Of a stretch of DNA of 64,000 nt, positions 1 through 15,760 are shown in pieces. Origin of the DNA: Hybos culiciformis (taxonomy: Eukaryota > Arthropoda > Insecta > Diptera > Hybotidae); contig OZ023273.1 in NCBI GenBank assembly GCA_964007475.1, positions 134,575,308-134,639,307 on the forward strand. Reading direction: 5' to 3'. The translations under genes were made by a program, and so were the position numbers. The notes beneath the pieces were generated by a model. It did no database searches, was not told the origin of the DNA, and saw nothing but the letters and a program-made list of their open reading frames with translations. Numbering within the stretch: position 1 is the first letter of the stretch; the number at the start of each line of letters is the position of its first letter.

Positions 1-89
1 TTATGATGATTTATCCATTCACGAGTGATGCCACTAAGAGAACACGGGTATAAAAATATAAATCCCGTGAATTCTTCCAGTGCCATTAA
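1..89 (-). CDS. Possible internal exon cut by the window edge
   Basis: On the minus strand a good splice acceptor (pyrimidine-rich tract, then CTCCAACACAG) is followed by an open frame that runs off the window. It begins LMALEEFTGF and includes YPCSLSG and TREWINHH. The stretch is visibly GC-richer than the DNA beside it, which falls to almost pure A/T just past the acceptor. I do not recognise the family. Only about 29 codons are visible, so a chance open frame is quite possible; what favours an exon is the composition step exactly at the acceptor. If real, the rest of the gene lies beyond the left edge, and the acceptor means at least one upstream exon lies at higher coordinates. Confidence 0.3.
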
Positions 90-3000
90 CTGTGTTGGAG
101 ATAATAAAAATTTTTGCTGTTTATTATTATTTATTATATTTATATATTTTTTAATTATTTGCACTTTTCATCACCATTTATTTTCATTTAAATTTTATTT
201 TATTATTAAATTAAAATTAGATATGTATATTAAAATAAATTAATATTTTTCCAATGAATAATAAATAATATTTTATGAATAATAATATCAAAATTTTCAC
301 ATAGCATTTAAAAAATATAAAATAAAAAAATTATATACTTATATAGTTAAAAAAATAATAATAATAATAATAATATAGTTTTAAAATATGAAAATTTGCG
401 AAATAAATACTATCCAGAATCGAAATGATTGTTTGTAAATTAGCAATATTTTGAACTTTAGATAAAATTTTGTTTAAAAACCTTTATTTTTTTAAAGTTT
501 TAAATTGCTAAATTAATTGTTGAATATTTTAGGAATTGGCTCGAAAAAGTATTCCAACTATAATGAAGTTTATTAACATTTAAAATTAAACTGATTGTTC
601 TTCTGTTTTATAATTCCCTGAAAAATAGAAAAATTCCACTACTATAATATTCTAGCTAATTTTTATAACTTCAAACAAGAATTAAAAATTATATGTATTA
701 ATCCATTATTTATGAAAAATAAAACATAATGTATATAAAAAATACTTGTTAAAATTTTTATATAAAGTTAAAATTACTTGAATTTATTGTTTTAATTTAA
801 TATGAAAAAGCTTAAATTTTTCATTGAAATCGGATTTTTATGACTTTGTGTAAACTTTGTCAGTACATGTTAACTTAGATTTTTTTACTAATTTTCGACA
901 CGTGTTGTTTAATTTAAAATTTTAATAAGTTTTTATGTAATTCGGACTAATAAAGTTTTATTCAAGCTTATTCAAGCTATTCGAATGTGTAATATAAATT
1001 ATTAAAAAATATTATATTACCCCGTTGTCGCTAAATAATGATTAATTATTTTTGTTCAATAAGACAAAAGGTCTTCAAACTTCTTTTGCCATAAATGTAA
1101 TTCTTATATCGCTGTACTAATCCTTATATTATGTAAAAATGTTTCATTGGATACATAACAAATTTCCAAACACGATCACAAGTCGAACATCTTTGGATTA
1201 AAAAATATTTAATTTCTTTGCATTTAACAATTTTTTTTATTATTTTCTATCCATTACAATTTTGTTACTTCCATTACCTGTGTTAATTAACATTTTCTGG
1301 AATAATAATAATGTACCAATAATGACGGGAATAAAGCTGCTGACTGAAGAAAATAATTTTTTTTTAAATTGATTTAAAAAATATGATAAGTAATACTAAC
1401 TTATACGAGTATAACCCAAATAGGTTAGTTTTAGTGAATAATAATAATAATAATACTGTGACTACCTAGACGATAATATATTTTTCTAAAAAAAAAAAAA
1501 AAAATTATATCACGTCAACAAAAAATAAACTTAAAATAATAGAAAAAAAAAAAAAGCTTCAAAAAATTATTTTTAACTAATTCAAAAATATACAACACTG
1601 CAAGTCTGAAAAGTTAGTCGCCCCATAAAATGAATTTTTTTTCTTTTTAAAACAAACAAAATTTATGACGACCGGCGCCTTTATATACTTTTTAATTTTT
1701 TTTATGTTAATTTCTATAAGATCAGTTTTTTTTTTATGAAAATATTTTTTATAATTTTTTTTTTTAATGCAACATTAATATTTTTTTTTTGTATTTATGA
1801 TCCCCTGAGCAAACTTTGTTTCAATTCAAAGTATATATTCATTTATTTCCCAAAAAAAATTAAAAAAAAATTAAAAATCAAATAAAAACTTGAACTTTAG
1901 CTGAGCAACTCATATTAATTTCATTAAATTATTATTTATTTTGTTGTTTTTTTTTTTCTACATTATGAACAATTTTTTAGTGCATGTTTGACTTAATAAA
2001 AAAAAAAAGCTAATTAACTTTGTAATAAAAAAAAATGTTCATAAATAATTTAATTGTTTTTTTTTCTGTTAAACATTTTTTTTTCCAAAGTTTAACTTAG
2101 AAACAAAAGTTTCTAAATTTAAGTTTTTTTTTTTTTGGTTGAAATAAAATTCGGATATTAAAAAAAAAAAAAATTTGAAACAATATAAAATTTTTTTTTT
2201 AATTTTTTTTATTGACACCTGTCAAAAATTATTATTATTATCTAAGCAAATATTACCGATCACATTGAAGCTCAAAATTAGACTGAAAAAAATATACAAA
2301 TAAAAAAATTATAAAAAAAAATTATTTTATTTTTTATTTTTTATTTTATACTTCTTATAGTCAACCTGTTGATTACCTGTCTGTTAAAAAAGTTATTTAA
2401 GAACTCACTTATTCTCATATTTAGGTATTATAATTTTTTTTTTTTAATTTTATTTGTTTATGTGTGCATGTATCTTTTTTCTCTTCTTTTTATAATAAAT
2501 AATACTTTTTTTTTTTAAATCAGGGGTGTTTAAGGTAATTTTTGTTAGACCTCAGAATAAAATACAATTATAATAATGTTTAAGTTTTGGATGTGTTTTT
2601 TTATTGTTTAATTATGCTAATAACTACAAAGAAATTATTTAAAATTGAAATATTAATGTAAATAATATTTTATAATGCATAGGTAATTATATATTTGAAA
2701 TATTACGAAATTATGGGATTCCATTATAACATGATTCACAATTTTAGAAGTAAAAAGTTAATTCATATAAATTATAAATAATAAGCTTTTATTCTATTTA
2801 TTTGTATGTATTGTGAATTTGGTTACAGATTTATGTACTTCATAATATTTCTTTATGATTTTGATTTTAATAAATAACAAAATGTAAATAACTAAGCCCT
2901 CTGACATCAACTTAGTTGGGTGAAAAAAATTGGGATACCTTTAATGCTGAAAAAGTTAAATAAATATTTAATTTCCAATAGTCTCTTTAGAGATAGTGTA

Positions 3001-6000
3001 TTTTGTCAATATAAAAATTTTCGAATTGTACATTTCCGCTGTTTATCTTATCGTAATTGAGCGGAACCCTTTTATTACTTGTTTTGGTATAATTAGATAA
3101 ACTGAATATCGTATTATGCCACTTTATTAATGATTTTTATTATGGTTATTTTTATGGAACTAGAAAACTAAAAAATTTTAAATGTCTGCTTTTCATTTTT
3201 AAAAAAAATATCTTAAATATTTTTTAACCAAAATTTTACTCTCTTTCTCATAATAATGCTATAGTTATTCTCATGGGCTTAAAAATCTCCCCATATGCCC
3301 TATTGAGAGATTTAGAACTAAGTCACGCATAACTGAAATTGTAGTTGAACATATAATTACGCGATTGCCTAAGTATATTTAAGTATTTGTGTTAAGAAGA
3401 TACTTGAGTTAGTGTTAAAATATTGCTTCTAAAATGATTTTTAAAAAAGAAAAAGTAAAAGTTTTTATTTTATTTGTAAAAAAAAAATAGAATAAAAAAT
3501 TAATTTAAGCGTTTTTATTTTAGACATTCTTAAATAAAATAATAACTCTCAAAATGATCAATTTTATATTCAAATACAAACAAAATATAAAATTTTAAGC
3601 CTTTTACGTTAAAAATATTGTATTGTATAAAATTTATGTGAAATTATTATAACGAAATCTCAGACCCTTTACAGTGACATTTTGTAAATTTGAGTAATTA
3701 TTTTTTTGACGTGTTACAAAGTGATATTAAAATTATTTGTTATCATATGATAATACTTGTATTGATTAAGTTCTTCCTACGAAATATATCTGAAAATGTA
3801 TTCATATAAGTTCTTAAGCTTTAATGTGAAACTTCAAAGAAGTTCGAAGAAGTTTTCTGATTTATTCACATAATTTAGCAAAACTTAATAAAAATTTGTA
3901 TAGTTTTTGAATTTTTTATATTAATCACTATCTAGTTATATTATCAACAGGCAGCGTAAATAATATATAGGTTTGCGCAAATTATCAAATAAAAATGTTT
4001 GATATAAAAAAAGAGAATAAAATAGAGCATATAATAAATTAAATATAAAAAAAGAGACGAAAGAGTAAAATTTTGATTAAAAAAGAAGTTTAAAAAAAGG
4101 TTAAAAATTGTTAAGACTAAAAATCATAAAATTTTTATGAAAAATTATGTATATGAACATACTTCGATAAAAAGTTGTTTTTGTTTTTTTTTTTTTTGTT
4201 GTTTGTGTTGATTTTCGAGTGTAATTATTGATCGTGTGAACTTCCGTATACCTTTTTTAGGTTTGGTTTCTGGCGTAAGAGAAAAATGCTTAAAGGAATT
4301 TTCTTGCATAATTAGAAATTTAAGATTAAAACATTATTTGGTACTTAGTTTGGGAGATGACCAAATAAAATTTAAATAAAACAAAAAAAAAAATTTTACT
4401 TTAAAGAGATGAAAATATTTTGATTACTTGTTATTATTTTGAATGATTATTCAAAATGATATATTTTTAATTTTTTTTTTAAATAAAATTATACATTACG
4501 TATTTTTTAATAAGTGCCTTTTTTTTGTTTAAGAATAGGAAATTCTGTTTGATTAACAAAATTACTAAATTAGGCAATTAAATCTGAAGTTTTAGCTCTG
4601 TTGAGAAAATTATTGAAATAACTTTGTCGTTGTGGTACGATAATCGACAGAATTTTAAAGATTTGTTGTTAAGCCATACTTATCTCATTTTAATGTTTAC
4701 TAGAATTAAAATATAATGTTAAAAAATTTATTATTAATCTATAGATATTATCAGAATTCTTCTTGTTAGTTCATAGTTATTGTGGGTAAAATAAAGTTTT
4801 GCCTTTTCAGCATATTACAGATTTTGATTTGGGCAATAATGGAGCATATTTTTTAGCCTAGAGATCCATGTTTTTTTCTAGCTCAGAGATCAAAGTTCTG
4901 AACAGAATTCATTCATACTGCGGACCAATAAAAGGTTTAAATTTATTTACTTGGCATATTCACAAATATTAATGATTTCCGTGGTCGTCGTAACTATTAT
5001 CAAACAGAACTTTCACCAATGTATTTAAAAAAAATTGGAATGTCAGTTTAAGGAAAAAAATTTTGACCACTAATTTATTTATTTTTTTTTACTTTTCCTA
5101 TTATCGGGCTATATGTGTGTATGTTTATATAAAAAAGCAATCAAATTGATTATTATTTTAAAGGGGAAAATGTAATTCATCAAAGTTACAAAGAAAATTT
5201 GTATATATAAACTTATACATATAGTATAGTAATTATGTAATTTAAACTGACCACGAATTTTACCGATACAATTTAATGTTAAATAATCAGTTAAATAAAA
5301 TAACCATTTTAATGTTATTACTATTTTCTTTTTTCTTATATATTTACTTAATATTAATACAAATACATATTTTATTTTGAGTTTTTCATTATGGAACTTT
5401 ATGATTTGGCTTTGAAATGATTGTTAAGTATAAAGTAAATTATTGAATATGAACCATCAAAAGGTATAGTACTAAAAGAAAGGTAAACTTTACCTTTAAA
5501 TTAATAGTTCAAAAATATTTGAGATTCCTAGCTCAGCTTAAACCACAATTGGAGCCAAACAGAAATTTTAATCATCTCTAAACTTGTAATAAAATTGGTT
5601 TGAACATAAACTGGAAGAAAATTTTATGTTCAATATTGAACAAATTTAAAGTTTAAAGAATTATGTAAAAGAATGTACTTGTCAAAAAAGCATGTGAACG
5701 ATAATAATATGTCCAAGCAAAGCTTCAGAAAATGCACCAGAAAAGTTTTAATAAAATTTTTAAATCATACTATTCTATGTTGAAGAATAACCGCCTAATT
5801 CATTAGATATACATTAAATTACGTTTTTTTTTTAAATTTTCGACAAGCTAGACAAATAAATTAAATTTGGAGTACAAAAAATTTCCTTTCCCATCTAAAA
5901 TGTATATTATATAAAAATAAAATGGTATAAATATAAAAAAAAAACTATTTTTTTTTATTTTATTTTTTCTTTTTTCAAAAATTACAATTTATTTAATGTT

Positions 6001-7379
6001 AAACTAAATTATACTTGATCTAATTTACTTTCATGGGTTGTAACGAAACAATTTTTAATATAATGTATTAAAAATTATGTTGAATTTCATTTTACTTTTT
6101 TACAAATATTTACATTTAATAGTGTGTCATGAAATATCCAATAATTCAGATTTATCAAAAAATGATAATTTGAAAACCCACATTAGAAAAAAATTATTTG
6201 TTATGAACATTTTATCCTATAACTTGCATGTGCTTGCTTTCAATATTAAAGTTTTAAATAAATACCGTATTATATTGGAATTAACCAATTTTCATTTTTA
6301 TTAATGTTATTATAAAATGTCAAAAAAAGAAACAAACAGTTATTTGAAATGTCAATAAAATTTTCATATTTCCTTGACTTTGGTAACTCAAAAATGTGTA
6401 GTGTTTAAGTGTGACAGGCAACCACATAATGAAAGAAAAGTATGTACATATATAGATTCTAAGGGCTCAAATGATGTTGGAGTCAAATTTGTAACATAAG
6501 CAAAAATACTATATAAATAATTGAAATTTACTGTGTCGTTCAGGTCTTTAAAATTTGTGTTTTTATGACGTGAAAATAACGTAAAACAATACATATATAA
6601 TATCCATATATATATTTTAGATTTTACATTATAAATATATTCAAAAATAGTATAAGAATGACATCACGATCTAATCATAATTGAATTTTGATCATTAATA
6701 ATGACTTAAAAGTATCGATGTATTGTATATTTTCATTTTGAAAACAGTTTTCGACAATTGAAAGCCAAAATAAGGGAGACAATTTAAAAAATAGAAGAAG
6801 ATCCAAATGAAAATCTAATGAAAAATTTTAATGTTATTATATCTTATATTGATTTATAATTTTTTTTAGATAATTTTACAAATTGTACTGCAATTTTTTG
6901 TTATAATAGTCACGAGTTGAAATTAGTTTATCCAGTTATATTTATATATGAATACATTTAAAATGTATTAATCCAATTTATATTTTCATATATATACATC
7001 TTGTATATATACCAATCTAACTAATTTCAGAAGAAACTTCGTGATTATTTACATTTAATACATTTTTATGGTTTAATTTAAATTATGTATTTCAAAAATA
7101 AAAAATAAAAAAAAAAAATTTGATTGAGATTGATGTTTTCTTATTTGTTAGAGTTTTATATAAAATCGTAAAATTGTTTTTTTCCTGTTTTACTTCTTTT
7201 TGAAGAATCTGCAAACATTACATTCGATTCTTTTGAAAAATATACTCGAAGAGTGTTGGTTAATTAAGAATTCACATTACTATTTGAAATATACATTCTC
7301 AGCTATATAAAAAATTTTATTCAGATATTTTATGTATCAAATAGGTATTACTTAACGACTGTTTTATTTAAATTTGAGT
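90..7379. other. AT-rich DNA, no supported gene
   Basis: About 7.3 kb of very AT-rich sequence with A and T homopolymers, a short AAT run near 352-375, and no open frame with recognisable protein features. A 75-codon frame at 6077-6304 and a 68-codon minus-strand frame at 6388-6594 have the low-complexity N/K/I/F/Y composition expected of chance ORFs. I see no RNA gene or mobile element here. Confidence 0.6.
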
Positions 7380-10300
7380 TCTACATAAATTAGATCTGAC
7401 GGGCGTTATTTTCCCAGTAAAACAAACACGCGGAGCGAGCCACATTTTTTAGACACATTTTTTAGCTAAAAACTTTTTATCAAACATATAACCTAGGCTC
7501 GACAATGCTGTAATAATCTCATTTTTTGATAAGAAAACGAGATTATCTCATTAGTGCCACCAATCAAAAACATATTACTGTTGCTCAGAATATTATATTC
7601 ATTGTGTATTTTAATCGAATCAATGAATTCATATCAATTTTAAGTAAGCTAATTTGGGGACATTATACACCTAATTTAACAACAAAAAAAAACAAAAGAT
7701 AATAATAATCAAATATATATATATAAAATGTTTGAATCATTATTATATTTTATTTAAAAAAATAAAAATGAAAAATAAAATAAGATAAACATTGTGCGGG
7801 GTTCCAGGTGAAAAATAAAAATAATTATTGTGTTTTTGACTGATAACATCAACACTGTAGAAATAATAAATTTATCTATTGTTTGTAATTCATTATCATT
7901 GAATTTTTGAATTTTTTTTTTTTTCATAAAATTGACGGATGATGACTAATTGCAGAAATTTCGCAAACAAGTCTTTATTAAAGAAACTCACCTTGAAAAA
8001 TAATTAGTTTTCAATTTACACACATTTTATATAGGGGTCTGCTTAAAAAAATTTTTAAACATAAAATAAATAAAATAAAAAAGAACATTGGGATCTGTTT
8101 TTTGTATTGGCGGTATAAGTTTACATTAACAAATAAAAAATTAAAAATAACCTGAAATTAAGAAAACTATATACGGGAATTAAGAAATTTTAGAATAAAA
8201 TTTAAAGAATTCTTCCGGATGTTTTTCTATGGGTGTTTGAAAATTTTTACAAATAATACTGAGTGAATCTCGAAAGTACCTATTTGGAATTGTTATTTTT
8301 TGGCAGCATTAATAAGAAAACTTTACTTAAGATTTGAATTTAAAAATTCTTTAAGTTTACTTTTAGTAAAATAATATCTTTGGTTACATGATTTACTTTA
8401 AAATATTGAAAATATTGTAAATGTAAATTGAACTTTATTTTTTTCCCAATATGTTAGTGCGTCGAGGTAATTAAAATTGTTTACATTATTAGCTTATTCT
8501 GGTTCAAAATCAAATATTATGGTTATTTAATAATAAAAAATGTGTTTAAATGCCGGATATCAACTTCACTTGACATTATATTTAAAACAAAAAATGTTTT
8601 CGTTAATATGTACATTAAAATTTAATACCATTATAAAGTTCGTTTGAGCATGGCGATTATGAACTATACATACCTATGTGCATTAAATGTCAAAACAAAG
8701 AAATATGAAATATTCAATGAAAAAATAAGTACTATTCTTCGCTTCAAGAAATTTAATATTTTGTGATAACAACCGTGCAGTAAAGTTATAATATATATGT
8801 ATATAGTAATCTTTCTTAGTAAAATTTTCATAATTTCCATAAATAATTTCTATTTTATATTTGGTAAGAAACAAAGTTAGAGACACTTCAAATGAATTAG
8901 ATTGTATATATATATATATAAATAAAATACATACATATATGGATAATAAATTTTCTATTTTAAATTCTTGTAGAAACAGTAGTTAATAAGACATTGAAAC
9001 TAGTAGCGAAATTTATTTCAAAACATGACTAAAATATGTATTATATACATATTATGTAATTGCATATTATACTTATTGAGGTGTATCGAAAACTTATTAT
9101 TATTTTATATATATACGTGTTTTGACAATTATTTGTCATAGGTAACTTTTGAGCTGAGCAATAATTTTAATAATCATACTTTTTTTTTACTCAAAATTTG
9201 TATATTATTGAGTATATTAGTAAAATAAAATATAGAACTTATTGGGTGATATTTAATTTATAAATTTATTAAAAAAAATTTGAAAATGAATCTTAATCAA
9301 ACATTATTTTTCATATTTTAAATCCCTGTTCTTTGTGTTTAGAAGAAACTTTAATCATTTGATTTTATTAATTTTGTGATGTAAATTTTTAAAAATTTTT
9401 GTTTATTGTAATATATAAATCGTTATTATGTAATTTGTAATACAACATACATAGTGTACTGAAATATCTGTAGAATCATTTAAAAAAATAGAGATAAAGT
9501 GTTTGTTTATAAACTGATAATAATTGCTATTATACTATTAGAAGTTTTTTGAGACTTGGGTTCAATTCAATTTAATTCCTTAAAAATTTTACGTTTTAAA
9601 TTTTTAGGCGTGATACTAAAATATTTTTTTTTCAAACTTTTAATTAAATTCTTGCAGGTAATTTATGCAAAATTATAATATTATATAAACCACATTCCAT
9701 TTATTTTTTTGAAAATTTTATAGAAATGACCACTGCACCCAATCCAATTAATAAATCCTATTTCGATAAAAATTATAATTTCTGCAATTTGAGAAGACAG
9801 AAAATCTTATACACTCATCACGCACATATTATAAGTAATTGAGTATATAGAAATTTATAAAATAAATGCAGTTGAATTTGAAAAATAGTAATAAGAAAAA
9901 AAAAAATATTAGATTTATTGCGTTTTTATCTTGGACATAAAAAAATATATTATCTTTAATTTTTTTTTCTTTTTTTATTTTCATATATATTATCGCATAT
10001 AAAATTAAATTAGAAATTAAAAAAAGTGAAAAAATTAAAATGCAATCTAAACTGTTTAACTTGCGATCATTAGAAACGCGATAAGGTAAATTAATGTTGT
10101 AGCAGAAATTGAAAGGGTGGCAGTAAAGCAAGATCTATTAATTTAAAAATATTAAGTATTTTTTTTTGCTGAGAAATTTATCAAATTTAAATATTTTTGA
10201 GATGGCTACACAATTTTTGTTAAGTATATTTTTAGACGAATGTGTAAATGCGTAGGTACATTACAAAAAGGATTAGAATCTGAAATCATATGTAGCAGAA

Positions 10301-13300
10301 CTTTTTGCATATGTTTCTTTCGTATTTATTAAACGCTTTGACTCAAAATCGAAAAATTTAGTTAATGGTATAAAAAATAATTTCGGTTAGCTCGCATAAA
10401 TTCACAATTTTTAATATTAAATGTACATGTAAGTTTTGGATAGTCATAATAGCAAAATTTTTTATAACATTTACTACTACGTACGTGTAAATAATATTTT
10501 CTGTAAATTATGTTTTTAAAATCTATTACTGATATTATTTGTAACAAGATGTATGCGGCGTCAGTGTTTAAGTTTAAACTAGATTAAAAGTAGTGAAAAT
10601 GTAACATATTTTGTAAAACATTTTCCGAGATTATTATGGTTAAATTATAATCAAAAATGGTGCGAACGGCGTTGACTAGTTTTTTTTTTTTTTTTCTGTT
10701 TTATATATATTTTCAGTAAGTGCAACTTTATTTTTCTATTTTTTTTTTATTTCATTTGCAATCAGCCTATCTAAAAGTTGTATAGTAAGTTGGAATCATC
10801 ATCAATTTAATTTATTAAGTTTTCATTTATGTAAAAAGTGTGACAACACAAATATTCTTCATTAGTAAATATAAATAACAACTTGAAAAAAATAAAATAA
10901 AATAAAAATAAAATAAATAAAAATAAATTTATTAGAAAATAAATGCAGCTTATGTTTTTGTAATAAAACTGAACATTATATGAATATTAATTAAGCGCAT
11001 AACATAGAAATTTATAAATTATTTATACGGTATCTTGATTTAAGTATATGTATGTTTGGGGGAAAAAAAATGTTTTATTGAATTATGATTAGTATTATAA
11101 TAGTATAAATGGTTTATTTTGATAAATTGACAAAATCTGAATCGATTAATTGATATTAACATCTTAAGCTGAATTATTATATTACATTTAGTTCAGGTTT
11201 AGGGACACAGAAAAAATTAAAATAAATATATATAATATATATGTATAATAAACATATATTAATAATATCATTAATTAGGCATATTAATATGCAGATTTAT
11301 TTATAATACATAATAAAATGTTTGTTATTATTATTCAAAAAACCAATATCAGAAAATTTTTGACAATATTTTCCGTCGGAATTAAGTACTTATTATTTAA
11401 CCTGAGGAAAAATGAGTAGTGTTATATGTAGCTATCAGATTCAGATACTTGACAGAAATTGGAGTCATAAGCGAGTAAAGTAAATTAAGAATTTAAAAAG
11501 AATATTGATTTCCGATTTTCGGGACAAATTAGTTTTTTTTAGACAAATTTTAACAAAATATTGTGTTTAGAAGTTTATAATTGTTTTTTTAAATTTTGGT
11601 GATTTACCTATAATTGATCATTAAAATCAAATCATTTATAGTAGCGTGATTAAGTCCACGATTTTTTATTTCTAATGTCATGATTCGATTGAATTCTTGT
11701 GTTAATTTTAGGGCACTTGGATTGAGTTGATCTAAAATTCATCCATCCACAATTTCACATACAATACAAAAATTATTTCAATAAATATTTTAATAACTAG
11801 ACCTCTTCTAATTCTGATTTGGATTATAAAAAATAAAATTTTTGTTAACAAAAGTAACTGAGTACAATCAATGATTCAAAAATATTTTTACTTGGAAGAA
11901 TAATAATAAAAAAAGAATATACCTTTTTTAGTGTACCTATATATAATTAGAATAAATACTCATACGCTGCAATTCTCGGAATTTAAGTTTTTTTTAATTT
12001 AAAAATGAAATAAAAAGATTTATTTCAAAAGAGAATTCTTCACAAAAATAAAATTCCTTATCAAATAAATAAAAAAATCACAAAAAAAAAAAATGATTTG
12101 AAACAATCCAATAGATTGGCGATGCAACTGAATAGGTATTTTTGTATCTTAATTCATTGAAATAATTTTCCCAGGGTTAAAAAGTTTCAATGTTTGAATA
12201 CACTTTGTTCGACATTCTATTTTAATTTTTAAATGTTATTTTTGTTATATTTATTTCAAGATGTCCACAGTAATTTTTAATGTGACATAATATTGCAATC
12301 ATAATAACTTAGAATAATTATACGTCGATTTATTTTAAATTGAATTATTTTTAGGAAGAATTGTTTTAATTTTATTTCTGAATAATTAATTTTAATTATA
12401 TTTAATTATTTTTCAATTAATCATACTTATTATTTCATCGTTTTCTTGTATAAAAATATAGTTATATACCACACTACGGCAAATATCATAATTTTAATAC
12501 AACAAATCAATAGATACAATAAATAATAATAAACAAATAATAAATACAATAAATCTATTAGTTACTTAAAAGCTATAATATTTTTTTATTAAACCAACTT
12601 TTCTTAATCGGTTTATTTTTTTTGATTCTAATCAAAAATTACTTCTATGATTCTATGTAAAAAAAAAAAATTTGTAATGGATATAAATTAAATAATAATT
12701 TAAAAATGTTTTTATGTAATATTTTTGGAAAATGACTGAATGACATGGTTAGAATGAAATCCTAACATATGTAATAGGTATTACTGTATATATTATAACT
12801 ATATTTAAATTTTTCTAATTAAAATCTTTACATAAATTATAATAGTGGTGCTATGACAAAATGTTCTGCATTTTTTCTGTTCAGGTTGAAATCAATAGTC
12901 ACGATTGAAAAAAAAAGAAGTCAGAAAGTTGACTAATAATTTCTTCTGTTTTTCTATTTTTAGTAGTTACATAGTTTAATTAACTATTTCCTTCCGATCA
13001 AGCGGAATGAAATAATTATAATTTAATACATGTTATAGTAATTTTTGACCGGTTTATTAGTTAAATATTTCAAGAAGGTATAGAAAATATTTTTTTTTAC
13101 TTATTTTTTAGTCTTTTTCATTTAAGTTGTCATTTAAGTATTCTAATATAAACAATAACAATATTTAAGCACAAAAAAGTTATTTATAACTTTTTGAAAA
13201 AATAATAGTTATAGAAAAATTAAATATGGTTATCGTATATTTCAACCACTTCAAATTCCTCGACTATCAAATTGTGTTTTTTTAATCAAAGAATTGACAA

Positions 13301-15464
13301 TTTGTAACATCAAAATTTTTTTGCCCTTATAAAAGCAATTTTAAATAAATATAGGCTACGAAAATGCACCAAACACAATCAATTTCGAATAAAATTTTTA
13401 CGCCAGTTATACGAATTCATATGACCGCCGTAGGTACAAGCTATGTTCTAAACTTTAGTTAAATAAATCGGTCTTGCGTCTGACTCTGACTATAAAAATA
13501 AATTTAAACTTAATATAATGTATGTAGGTTTTAATAAACAAACAATAATTATGTACAAAAATTTTAAAAATCATTAATATATGTATATACACTCACTTAC
13601 TACCTGTATATGTATATTTTAAGATGTTATTTTGATCGAACAAAATAGAAAATCGTGATTTCTATTTAATAATTTCCTGAATAATGTTATAATTAATTAT
13701 TTCATAGATATGACAATTTGATCCGTCATATTAAACATATTTAAATGGGTTATTTTATACATATATGTCAACAATACTAAGTGATTGAAAATATAAACTC
13801 TTATTTATATAAACATTTTCGTACTACTTACCCTAATTGAATATAAAATATAATTTTTATTTTACTGTCATACTCATAAAATAGTGCGCGGTATATTTGT
13901 CAATAATAAACAAAAAGGATTAATAATAATAATAAACATTTTTTATGTACATTATAAATATAGTTCATTTTCGTCATGTGTGTAATATGAAGTGAATATA
14001 CAATGATGTTATTATGTTGATTGGAATAATGATGCGTAATCCTATAAAGAAAAATAATATTATCTTGTTATTTTATAAAATATTAATGTTATTATAATGA
14101 TTTTATTTACGCATATTTATGATCTAAACATCGAATTAAAGAATTTTTTTGTTTGATTAAAATATTTTTTAACATAAGAATTTGTTTTGTTCTTTTTATT
14201 TTTTGCTATTAAATGAGAATTACCATCGAAAAATTAAAATTTTTTTTTTTCCTTAATGTCAATTTTATGGATTATAGATTTTATTTAAATTTTTATGATT
14301 TAAATTTTTAATGTTAATAAACATAATTTACAGTTAATATGTCTGTTAATGTAGTTTTTCGAATGACTAGTAAAATACAGGGCTCATTAAATAGAGAAAT
14401 ATTTCAAAATTTATAGAAATTTTTGAGATATTATGAAAAATTCCTGTTTGCTATGAATAGTTTCTATTGTCTCATGACATGTATTATGATATTTTTGGCG
14501 TGCGTTTTCGATTCAAAACCTTTTTTCAATGCATGATCAAGCATAATTAAAAACTTTCAGTTGTTTGGTGAATATATAAAAGATTTACAAATAAAAAAAT
14601 TGAAAATGATTTTTTTTTTTTTTTTTTAGAAATAAAGGCTTAAGGCAACTTATTATAAATTTTGAGATTATTGACCTTAACACTTCTTCGAGATCATAGG
14701 AAAACATATTTTTCTTCTGAACATTCCAATTTTTTTTTGATAATTGCATGACAAGTTTGGCGCGAGCTTAAAATAATAGTAAATAAAAAAACAGAAAAGA
14801 ATGTAAAATTTAAACATTTTTGAGTCTGGTTTTATTTTTATTATTATTTAAAATACTTAAAAAAAAAAAAAAATTAGTTAAATATGGATGATGCCATCAA
14901 CAAATTTAGTCTAGCATTTTTTTTTTTATTTTATTTTAATTTTTATTATTTTTTCATTTATAATAACAAACTATTAATGGCACAAGTCAACCAATAAATA
15001 TCTTTACAAAAACTTTATTGTCTGATTATTATTACTATTAGTAAAAATTGTAAAGGTTTTAAATACTTTTTTTTTTTTTTTAACTATTTAAAAATTCAAA
15101 AAGTCTAATAATCTTGGTTATTAAAAAAGATAAATGAGTCTATCCGGATTTATGTAAATAAAAATGTTATATGACAAATTTAGCATAAATCAAAATAAAT
15201 ATTATTTTGTTGTAATGACCAGTATAGGAATACTTTTAGAAAATTATATTTAGATGGCATTAAAAAATGTTTTTAAAAATGTTAAAATTTCAACTCTTAC
15301 GGTAATTTTATTTCGATCCCTTCCATTTATAACATGATCTCAAGAGAATCTGAATGAATGAGCTGAACTAGCAAGACAAAGATAAACTTAGTCGAAAACT
15401 TAATGCCTTTCAAGAAAGTTTGTTCTGAAATGAATAAAACTGAGTAGATTCTCGAAAATTATCA
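7380..15464. other. AT-rich DNA, no supported gene
   Basis: Featureless AT-rich sequence. A small GC-richer island at about 7395-7445 contains CACGCGGAGCGAGCCAC, like the tail of an old repeat, but I cannot assign it. The frames at 8683-8886, 9829-10131 and 10362-10547 (minus) are chance-like. Confidence 0.6.
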
Positions 15465-15533
15465 TTATACATAATGTCTATAATGATTATTAGGTCGAAT
15501 TTTTTTAGCATTTATTTGAAATTATTAGAAATG

Positions 15534-15760
15534 ATGAGGCATAATGAAAATTATAATGGTATTAGTGAATATTATTTAAAACTATATTTAAAAATATATA
15601 TTACATTATAATTATTAAAATTAGTGAAAATGATAATGCATATAATCAAAATTATAATGACATTATAGTTTGATATTAATAAAACTGGTAGAAATTACAA
15701 GGCATAATGAAAATTATAATAGTATTAGCCGAACATTATTAGAAATTATAATTTATAATG
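15534..15760. repeat. Diverged short tandem repeats around an ATAATG core
   Basis: The phrase GGCATAATGAAAATTATAAT occurs near 15538 and again near 15701. A more diverged version (GCATATAATCAAAATTATAA) lies between them, near 15638. Each is followed by a short run such as GTATTAG. This looks like an old tandem array with a period of roughly 80-85 bp, with indels. No coding function is apparent. Confidence 0.5.

Noticed and set aside
3243..3383. About 40-codon plus-strand frame ending KYI with no acceptor
   Set aside because: Open frames of this length are expected in large numbers by chance at this base composition, and no splice signal or start supports it.
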